This document shows, piece after piece, positions 7,258 through 11,919 of a stretch of 11,919 nt of DNA. Below the pieces are notes generated by a model. It worked only from the letters and a program-made list of their open reading frames with translations. It did no database searches and had not been told where the DNA came from. Position 1 is the stretch's first letter. Each line of letters starts with the position of its first letter. The stretch covers positions 1-11,919 of the forward strand of contig JAYGEG010000171.1 in NCBI GenBank assembly GCA_046582495.1, read 5' to 3'. The DNA is from TMED23 sp913054205. GTDB lineage: Bacteria > Pseudomonadota > Alphaproteobacteria > Rhodospirillales > UBA2165. The position numbers and the translations under genes were made by a program.

Positions 7258-7920
7258 ATGCGTATAGACATTATTTTCGATACAATATGCCCATGGTGCT
7301 TCATTGGTAAGCGACGGCTTGAGGAAATGCTGAGCCGCCGCGCGCAGCTCAATGCTGACATCTATTGGCATGCATTTTTGCTGAATCCGGATATGCCTGC
7401 TGAGGGAACTGATTTTGGCAACTACATGCAGAATAAATTTGGCGGAGAACTGCGCTCACAAAGACTTTTTGCAGCGATAGACCAGGCTGGACGTTCGGTT
7501 GGCATTGAGTTTGATTTTGCAAAGGTAGGTCGGACGCCGAGCACCATCGATTCACATAGGCTGGTGAGATATGCCGCTCGCGACGAGCGCGCCTCGGAAA
7601 TGGTGGAAACGCTATACCAGAATTATTTCATGGAAGGCCGCGATATCGGCAACCGCTCTGTCCTGATCGACATTGGCGAAAAAATGGGTTTCGACGGTGC
7701 AGATATCCGCGAGTATCTCTATAGCGATGAAGACATCGCTGACATTCATGAACAGAACCCCCGTTCCCATCGCCTTGGCATCAGCGGCGTGCCGGCTTTT
7801 ATTTTTGAACGCCAGTTTTCAATTTCCGGCGCTCAGGAGCCAAACGTTCTCGAACGCATGCTCAATATCGCCGAAGAGAAACAACGTGAATTTTATGAGG
7901 TTGGTATTCAGCCGGTTTAA
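7258..7920 (+). CDS. DsbA-family oxidoreductase, FrnE-like (thioredoxin fold)
   Basis: This 220-residue protein belongs to the DsbA/2-hydroxychromene-2-carboxylate isomerase superfamily. The N-terminal strand MRIDIIFDTI leads directly into CPWC (Cys11, Cys14), and the conserved cis-proline loop is GVPAFIF (Pro179 inside). A helical insertion fills residues about 50-170, as in FrnE-like members; YWHAFLLNPDMP (36-47) is another family feature. There is no signal peptide, so it probably acts in the cytoplasm as a thiol-disulfide oxidoreductase or isomerase. The CxxC excludes the GSH-dependent isomerases that carry serine. The ATG at 7258 starts exactly at the fold's first strand; the ribosome site is weak. 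The next gene begins 16 bases downstream, suggesting cotranscription. Confidence 0.88.
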   Translation: MRIDIIFDTICPWCFIGKRRLEEMLSRRAQLNADIYWHAFLLNPDMPAEGTDFGNYMQNKFGGELRSQRLFAAIDQAGRSVGIEFDFAKVGRTPSTIDSHRLVRYAARDERASEMVETLYQNYFMEGRDIGNRSVLIDIGEKMGFDGADIREYLYSDEDIADIHEQNPRSHRLGISGVPAFIFERQFSISGAQEPNVLERMLNIAEEKQREFYEVGIQPV

Positions 7921-7936
7921 CATTGGTATCTATTAT

Positions 7937-9094
7937 ATGACCCCCGAAGATTTCCATACCATCGACGATCTTAGAGATCGTGCGCAAAAACGAATCCCAA
8001 AACTTGCTTTTGATTACCTGGACGGAGGTGCTGGCAACGAGGCTAACATTCAACGCAATAGAACAGGCTTTGAAGATATTCTTCTGTGTCCCGAATATTT
8101 ACGCGATGTTTCGGAGCGCAGTCAAAAGGTAACATTGTTTGGCCACACCTATGATGCTCCGATTGGCGTATCGCCGGTTGGTCTTGCCAATCTTTTGTGG
8201 CCTAAAGTCGACACCGTTTTGGCAACGATGGCGCGCGATAGGAATATTCCCTATTTAATCAGCGCTGCCGGGACGACCGCCCTTGAAACGATTGCCGAGA
8301 TCGCGCCCGATCACGCCTGGTTTCAACTCTATGTTTCAGGACAAGAACATGTCAGCTTTGATCTCGTTCGGCGGGCCAAGGAGGCGGGCATAAAAATCTT
8401 GGTGGTGACGGTTGATATTCCGCTGCCGGCAATTCGCCTGCGTGATCTTCGTAACGATTTTAAAATGCCTTTTAAAATGACGCCTAAAGTCATATGGGAC
8501 ATTGCCTCAAAACCAGGCTGGGCTTTTGCGACCCTTGTCGCTGGCAAACCGGTTTTCGAGAATTTGGTGCCCTACATGAAAGAACAAAGCGAAGAGAAAT
8601 CTTTAAACGCCGCGCAAGCGCTTCAGGTATCGCCCAAATTGGATGAAGCTTTGATGAAGCGCATTCGCGATGCCTGGGACGGACCTCTTATCATAAAGGG
8701 TGTTCTCTCGCCAAAAACTGCCGCGGCTGCCAAGCGGTGCGGTGCGGATGGGATCATTGTGTCGAACCACGGCGGTCGCCAATTGGATAGCGCGCCCTCC
8801 TCCATTGAAGCCTTACCGCGCGTATGTGATGCTGTCGGGAATGAGATGACGATTATGCTTGATAGCGGTATCCGAAATGGCGGCGATATCGTCAAAGCCT
8901 ATTGCTCTGGCGCGGAATTTACATTTTCCGGTCGCTCCTTTGTCTTTGGCGTTGGCGCGTTGGGAGAACTGGGAGGCGCGTGCGTGCTCGATATATTTGT
9001 CGATGGCGTCGACCGAACGCTTGCTCAAATCGGCTGCACTTCTATTGAAGAATTGGGATCGGAATATCTATGGGCCAGCCCACAAAATATTTGA
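7937..9094 (+). CDS. FMN-dependent alpha-hydroxy-acid oxidase/dehydrogenase
   Basis: A 385-residue TIM-barrel flavoenzyme of the lactate dehydrogenase (LldD)/glycolate oxidase/mandelate dehydrogenase family. These oxidise L-2-hydroxy acids to 2-oxo acids and pass electrons to O2 or the respiratory chain. Visible elements are FDYLDGGAG (25-33, active-site Tyr27), FQLYV (129-133, Tyr132), IRLRDLRNDF (166-175), IIKGVLSP with FMN lysine Lys254, the catalytic SNHGGRQLD (His278, Arg281), and the FMN phosphate region LDSGIRNGGDIVKA (308-321) and SGRSFVFG (331-338). The usual 'DGGIR' is DSGIR, and the usual 'IGR' is SGR. Oxidase versus dehydrogenase and the substrate cannot be decided from sequence. 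The ATG at 7937 is chosen because family proteins start just before this helix; longer frames run into the previous gene. Confidence 0.92.
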   Translation: MTPEDFHTIDDLRDRAQKRIPKLAFDYLDGGAGNEANIQRNRTGFEDILLCPEYLRDVSERSQKVTLFGHTYDAPIGVSPVGLANLLWPKVDTVLATMARDRNIPYLISAAGTTALETIAEIAPDHAWFQLYVSGQEHVSFDLVRRAKEAGIKILVVTVDIPLPAIRLRDLRNDFKMPFKMTPKVIWDIASKPGWAFATLVAGKPVFENLVPYMKEQSEEKSLNAAQALQVSPKLDEALMKRIRDAWDGPLIIKGVLSPKTAAAAKRCGADGIIVSNHGGRQLDSAPSSIEALPRVCDAVGNEMTIMLDSGIRNGGDIVKAYCSGAEFTFSGRSFVFGVGALGELGGACVLDIFVDGVDRTLAQIGCTSIEELGSEYLWASPQNI

Positions 9095-9196
9095 ACACGC
9101 TAATTTTACCTTTGTCGGGAATAAAATCGCTGATATTGGTGTTTATTTATTGTATGAATACTTTCAGGATTCGTGAATTAATCAGGTGACAAACTA

Positions 9197-9727
9197 ATGA
9201 AATTATCAAAATTATTTGTTTTAAGCATTTTCAGCGCATTTGTGTTTATTGCAGGACAAGCAGCGCAGGCCGGACCTGGCCTCAGCCTTACCGAGAGTGT
9301 CAAAGTCGGCTTGTTGGCGGCCCAGCCCGTACTCGGCAAAAAAGTCGGCCAAGAAACCTTCGACGGAAAACCCATTCTGGTAACATTTTTTGCCAGTTGG
9401 TGAACCACTTGCCGTGCTGAGTTCGTGCAACTCAGTAAGTTTTTAACGAATGGCGGAACGAATAAGATCAATATTGTTGCTGTCAATTGGACCGAAGGCC
9501 GATACGGCTCAACGTCGGACGCTAATCTCCGCAGCATGGTTCGTACTTTTCATCCTGCAATTCGCGTAATTCGTGCTAGCCCGAAAATCGAAAAAGACTT
9601 CTCACCGCCGGTGTATGTGCCGGCAAGCTTCATCTTTGATAAAAACGGAAAAGTTGTTCACGGCGATGGCAATCGGCAATATTTGGGTACAGCAAAATTA
9701 AAAAGAATTCTTGCAAGCATCCAATAG
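9197..9727 (+). CDS. Exported TlpA/thioredoxin-like selenoprotein (UxxC active site, in-frame TGA)
   Basis: Read through TGA 9401-9403, this frame encodes 176 residues. Residues 1-25 are a signal peptide (MKLSK, hydrophobic core, AQA before Gly26), so the protein acts outside the cytoplasm. LVTFFASW (61-68) is the strand before a thioredoxin/TlpA active site; position 69 is the TGA, followed by TTCRAEF with Cys72. The TGA therefore replaces the first cysteine of WCxxC, giving WUTTC. The rest is intact: INIVAVNW (91-98), the cis-proline in YVPASFIFDKNGKVV (140-154, Pro142) and a final helix ending at TAG. AGGTGA (9184-9189) is a good ribosome site. A SECIS-like hairpin follows the TGA. Selenocysteine here would give a more reactive thiol reductase. 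A nonsense mutation is the alternative but does not explain the exact position, the hairpin or the clean downstream frame. SelA/B/C/D are not in this window. Confidence 0.88.
9401..9403 (+). other. Putative selenocysteine codon (recoded TGA)
   Basis: TGA at codon 69 of the TlpA-like gene, flanked by TGG (Trp) and ACC ACT TGC (Thr-Thr-Cys). It lies exactly where the nucleophilic cysteine of WCxxC is expected. TGA is an ordinary stop in several other genes of this window, so genome-wide TGA-to-Trp recoding is unlikely. Confidence 0.85.
9415..9437 (+). promoter_or_regulatory. Bacterial SECIS-like hairpin after the TGA
   Basis: CTGAGTT (9417-9423) is perfectly complementary to AACTCAG (9429-9435) around the loop CGTGC (9424-9428). 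A G-U pair (9416/9436) and a U-A pair (9415/9437) lengthen the stem to nine pairs; after a mismatch, C9413 can pair with G9439. The loop starts 20 bases after the TGA, and its second base is G. Known bacterial SECIS elements have the apical loop roughly 16-37 bases downstream of UGA, within the coding region, with a G in the first two loop positions for SelB contact. All these fit. The hairpin is within codons for A-E-F-V-Q-L-S, so it does not disturb the frame. Confidence 0.82.
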
Positions 9728-9750
9728 CGAGTCAAAAAACCTTTAAAAAG

Positions 9751-9780
9751 AAGCCCGTCGGATAAACCGGCGGGCTTTTT
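9751..9780. terminator. Bidirectional intrinsic terminator shared by convergent genes
   Basis: AAGCCCGTCGG (9751-9761) pairs with CCGGCGGGCTT (9767-9777) over 11 base pairs with one G-U pair and loop ATAAA. A T-run follows on the plus strand, and the A-rich CTTTAAAAAG upstream (9741-9750) gives a T-run on the minus strand. It can end both the selenoprotein transcript and the convergent gene at 9830-10165. Confidence 0.9.
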
Positions 9781-9829
9781 CAGTTTTACATTCAAATCAA
9801 ATAAATGAGTGTGTTCCAAGGGGTGGGAA

Positions 9830-10165
9830 TTAAACTTCATTTTCACCGACCATGATGTCGGGAAAATGCTTCTCAAGTTCTGAAATTGCGGCATCCATCG
9901 AGTAGCCAGCAGGAACGATTACCTTAATCGCTTTTAGCGCTAAATCTTTTAGCTCGAATACACTGCCCATCCGATAGCCTAATTTTGCAGCGTCAACTTT
10001 GAAATTCGCAGGCGGATCGATAACAAACAAAATTTGGCTATTTTTCATTTTGGAGATTTTACCGTTAACGCTCAAAGGAGAATCATCGGCAAAAACGGGC
10101 GCAATCGAAAGGCTCAATGGTAAAACCAAAGCCCCTAAAATCGTTGCATAAACCAATTGTCCCAT
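9830..10165 (-). CDS. Small secreted protein resembling a subtilase propeptide (no protease)
   Basis: 111 residues. Residues 1-26 form a clear signal peptide (hydrophobic ILGALVLPLSLSIAPVFA, cleavage before Asp27). The mature part contains ILFVIDPPANF (45-55), then LALKAIKVIVPAGYSMDAAI (75-94) and SELEKHFPDIMVGENEV (95-111). This order (a beta strand, 'L.L..L.V.VP.G.s...Ai..L...fP......N..') recalls the N-terminal inhibitor-like domain that precedes the catalytic domain of alphaproteobacterial S8 serine proteases. Here the protein stops exactly where that domain would end. No catalytic domain follows; the shared terminator comes next. GGAG (10176-10173) is a ribosome site seven bases before the ATG. 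It could be a standalone protease inhibitor or chaperone, or a remnant. The resemblance is by eye only. Confidence 0.6.
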   Translation of the reverse strand: MGQLVYATILGALVLPLSLSIAPVFADDSPLSVNGKISKMKNSQILFVIDPPANFKVDAAKLGYRMGSVFELKDLALKAIKVIVPAGYSMDAAISELEKHFPDIMVGENEV

Positions 10166-10362
10166 CCGAATTCTCCATTTCGAGATCTACATCTTCCCAA
10201 ACGCATGTAACAGGAGAATAAATGTGCTGAGACCAGGATGTGAACAGGTGTAACATAGTATGTATTTTATATTTAGTTGTTATATTTCAAATGGTTAAAA
10301 TTTAGCAATGCAAAAAAATGATAGTTTTTCGAGCACCTGTTTTGCTCTAAGCTGGTAAAAAA

Positions 10363-10368
10363 GGGAGG
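10363..10368 (+). promoter_or_regulatory. Strong ribosome binding site of the PEBP gene
   Basis: GGGAGG lies five bases before the ATG at 10374 and fixes the start. The 208-base gap 10166-10373 between this gene and the divergent secreted protein is AT-rich and must hold both promoters; I could not assign -35/-10 boxes with confidence. A weak inverted pair, GAGCA (10331-10335) and TGCTC (10343-10347), is present. Confidence 0.7.
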
Positions 10369-10373
10369 CGTTT

Positions 10374-10868
10374 ATGTCAGATTTCAAACTTACGAGTAAC
10401 AGCTTCAACGAAGGCGATAGCCTCGCAATGGACCATATACTTGCCGAGGAATATGGCTTTGGGTGTGCCGGCGGCAATCAATCCCCTCACCTCGCCTGGA
10501 CCGACCCGCCAGACGGCACCGAAAGCTTCGCGCTTACAATGTATGATCCGGATGCGCCGACGGGCAGCGGGTTTTGGCATTGGGTGGTGATCAATATCCC
10601 AAAAGATATTCGGGAATTGTCGCTAGACGCTTCTCAAAATGGATTGCCGGAAGGTGCGATTGAAACGCGAAATGATTTTCCGGCGCCGGGTTATGGCGGT
10701 CCCTGCCCACCGGAAGGCCATGGTCCTCACCGCTATATTTTCTCGCTGCATGCAGTTAATACGGACGAGCTTCCGGTCACGCCGGATTTATCGGCGGCGA
10801 TCATCGGCTTCAATTTGCACTTTATGACAATTGAAAAAGCAGTGCTTACGGGAAAATTTGAGAAATAG
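10374..10868 (+). CDS. PEBP family protein (YbhB/YbcL type)
   Basis: A 164-residue phosphatidylethanolamine-binding-protein/Raf-kinase-inhibitor-like protein, close to the usual bacterial length. Motifs are GNQSPHLAW (34-42), the ligand-pocket DPDAPTG (58-64), FWHWVVINIP (67-76), YGGPCPPEGHGPHRYIFSLH (107-126) and the C-terminal helix. There is no signal peptide, so it is cytoplasmic, as for E. coli YbhB. The bacterial proteins have a small anion-binding pocket; their physiological ligand is not established. It is convergent with the alpha/beta hydrolase gene, and the two stop regions overlap by 23 bases (10846-10868). Confidence 0.93.
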   Translation: MSDFKLTSNSFNEGDSLAMDHILAEEYGFGCAGGNQSPHLAWTDPPDGTESFALTMYDPDAPTGSGFWHWVVINIPKDIRELSLDASQNGLPEGAIETRNDFPAPGYGGPCPPEGHGPHRYIFSLHAVNTDELPVTPDLSAAIIGFNLHFMTIEKAVLTGKFEK

Positions 10869-11730
10869 CGGCAGCAAAAAGTGGACTGTCTGGATCAGCA
10901 AACTCACTCGCCATGTCGAAGTGATTTCTATCCTTTGTCGGCATGGCGACACTTGAATTGCCGTTTTGCTCAAATGCTGTCTGAAGGGCTTGGCCTTGGC
11001 GCGCATACTCGTCGTGCTCGCCCTCTCCCCAGGCAATAATCGCGGAGCCCTGAAAATGAGCAACATGATGGTTCGGCGTATTTCGAAAAGCGGCTTCCGG
11101 ATCGAGCTTTAGATAATCATTCCGAGCACTCAGCCGCTGCGGTTCTAAATCATAACCGCCGCTTACCGCTATGAGGCTTTTGATCACATCCGCCGGGAGA
11201 TCAAATTCCTGGGACCAATCCGTCACCGCAATCATCGATGCCATATGCGCCCCGGAGGAATGCCCCACAAGGTGGATTTGGTCTCGATCAAAATTAAACC
11301 GCTCGCTCTCGGAATACAAAAACGCGATGGCCTGCCGGACCTGGCCGACCATTTCGTCTATCGTCGCATTCGGAATGGTGCTGAAATTTAAAGCCGCAAA
11401 CGCAATGCCTTTTTTAACAAACGCCGGCGCGCCATATCCAGACTCAGCTTTTGTCAGTGCTTTCCAAGCGCCGCCATGAAGATACACCAACAGCGGCGCA
11501 GCTTTGGTAGTGTCACCATAAAGATCGAGGGTTTGATCTTTATGGTCCGCGTAGGAAATATCCTCAATGCAGGGTAAATCGCGCTTGGCCGCTAGGGTGC
11601 CATCCGTCCAACGTTGGATGTAGCCGCTGATATCCGGCACCAACACCCGTTGATCATACTGGTTGTCTAATTCGGCTTGCGTATAGTTGAGATATACGCG
11701 TTCTTGGGGCTGTATGTGTTCACTATCCAC
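10846..11730 (-). CDS. Alpha/beta hydrolase, kynurenine-formamidase (arylformamidase)-like esterase
   Basis: A 294-residue alpha/beta hydrolase. The oxyanion-hole motif is HGGAW (85-89), the nucleophile elbow is GHSSGAH (156-162, Ser158), an acidic residue lies in GEGEHDEY (235-242), and the catalytic histidine is in DRNHFDM (His270). The N-terminal ELDNQYDQRVLVPD (20-33) and the HGGAW arrangement are typical of the arylformamidase branch of the hormone-sensitive-lipase-like esterases, which hydrolyse N-formylkynurenine in tryptophan breakdown. That substrate is a family-level inference; other esters are possible. There is no signal peptide. The start used is GTG at 11730, which overlaps the stop of the upstream small ORF by eight bases, suggesting coupled translation. 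Its 3' end overlaps the convergent PEBP gene by 23 bases. Confidence 0.85.
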   Translation of the reverse strand: MDSEHIQPQERVYLNYTQAELDNQYDQRVLVPDISGYIQRWTDGTLAAKRDLPCIEDISYADHKDQTLDLYGDTTKAAPLLVYLHGGAWKALTKAESGYGAPAFVKKGIAFAALNFSTIPNATIDEMVGQVRQAIAFLYSESERFNFDRDQIHLVGHSSGAHMASMIAVTDWSQEFDLPADVIKSLIAVSGGYDLEPQRLSARNDYLKLDPEAAFRNTPNHHVAHFQGSAIIAWGEGEHDEYARQGQALQTAFEQNGNSSVAMPTKDRNHFDMASEFADPDSPLFAAAISQIFP

Positions 11731-11914
11731 CGGGCTTCATCGCCTTATCAAAGGATATGTTTTGGTAATTGCTGAAGGTAATCCAAAGGTCGGGTTGTAG
11801 ATCATTAATATAATCTGTCCAAAACTTCACTTCATCGTAGGTTAAGTGTTGCCTGTTGTTAAATTTAACACCCGATGATTTGCCTTCTTCAATTCTTGTT
11901 ACTGCCATAGTCAT
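11723..11914 (-). CDS. Unrecognised small ORF (63 residues or the 3' end of a longer gene)
   Basis: With the ATG at 11914 it encodes 63 residues, starting MTMAVTRIEEGKSSGVKFNN and ending ISFDKAMKPGG. The codon before the ATG is sense and the frame is still open at the window edge, so this may be the end of a larger protein. It has aromatic-rich segments (TYDEVKFWTDYINDL, about 25-39; LWITFSNYQ, 43-51), no cysteine pair and no signal peptide. I do not recognise a family. The eight-base overlap with the hydrolase start supports a genuine, cotranscribed gene. Confidence 0.45.
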   Translation of the reverse strand: MTMAVTRIEEGKSSGVKFNNRQHLTYDEVKFWTDYINDLQPDLWITFSNYQNISFDKAMKPGG

Positions 11915-11919
11915 TAAAC

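Noticed and set aside
7673..7936. Long N-terminal extension of the hydroxy-acid oxidase
   Set aside because: This part overlaps the DsbA-like gene in another frame and has no family similarity; the ATG at 7937 matches the expected N terminus.
9095..9178. C-terminal extension or small gene between the oxidase and the selenoprotein
   Set aside because: The oxidase frame meets a second stop three codons later, and the open stretch in another frame runs antisense-like through the oxidase end without family features or its own start signal.
9401..9403. TGA as a simple nonsense mutation making the TlpA-like gene a pseudogene
   Set aside because: The TGA falls exactly on the catalytic cysteine position, a SECIS-like hairpin follows at the right distance, and no other frame damage exists. 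It stays the main alternative until selenocysteine genes are confirmed.
9401..9403. TGA read as tryptophan (alternative genetic code)
   Set aside because: TGA ends bioB, bioA, bioF, bioD, the cold-shock gene and the hydroxy-acid oxidase gene, and tryptophan is encoded by TGG throughout, including the codon just before.
9425..9727. Independent gene starting at GTG 9425 downstream of the TGA
   Set aside because: It would lack the signal peptide, the first strand and the active site, and has no ribosome site.

Overview
The window looks like chromosomal DNA of an alphaproteobacterium of moderate GC content, possibly marine or uncultured; this is a judgement from protein flavour and gene style, not a search result. 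TGA is the ordinary stop for bioB, bioA, bioF, bioD, the cold-shock gene and the hydroxy-acid oxidase gene, so the standard bacterial code applies. No rRNA, tRNA, CRISPR array, insertion sequence or phage gene was seen, and no gap between genes exceeds about 260 bases.

Layout. At the left edge a cupin-type protein (minus strand, cut by the edge) is divergent from a tightly coupled biotin operon, bioB-bioA-bioF-bioD (380-4518), which encodes the four classical steps from pimeloyl thioester to biotin. A class II aldolase/adducin-like gene (4633-5409), a DUF2786-like gene with an imperfect tandem repeat upstream (5459-6079), and a cold-shock gene with a leader hairpin and strong terminator (6288-6595) follow. 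Then come a minus-strand STAS/SpoIIAA-like protein (6716-7129), a DsbA/FrnE-type oxidoreductase and an FMN-dependent alpha-hydroxy-acid oxidase/dehydrogenase (7258-9094), probably cotranscribed.

The most important locus is 9197-9727. It encodes an exported TlpA/thioredoxin-like protein in which the first cysteine of the WCxxC redox motif is replaced by an in-frame TGA (9401-9403). The reading frame continues intact through the cis-proline region to a normal stop. Just downstream of the TGA lies a hairpin (9415-9437) with a perfect 7-bp core, a 5-base loop with G in its second position, and a 20-base distance from the TGA, as expected for a bacterial SECIS element. I read this as a selenoprotein with a UxxC active site that an ordinary gene caller would split into two fragments or call a pseudogene.

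Right of it, a shared bidirectional terminator (9751-9777) separates the selenoprotein gene from a convergent gene for a small secreted protein resembling a subtilase propeptide without its protease. The window ends with a PEBP (YbhB/YbcL) gene, a convergent alpha/beta hydrolase of the kynurenine-formamidase type, and a small unrecognised ORF overlapping the hydrolase start. The stretches 6596-6715 and 10166-10362 hold nothing I can name beyond ordinary intergenic sequence.

Functionally the window splits into biotin synthesis on the left and a loose redox group (DsbA-like, flavin oxidase, Sec-thioredoxin-like) in the middle. The genes on the right have no evident common pathway.
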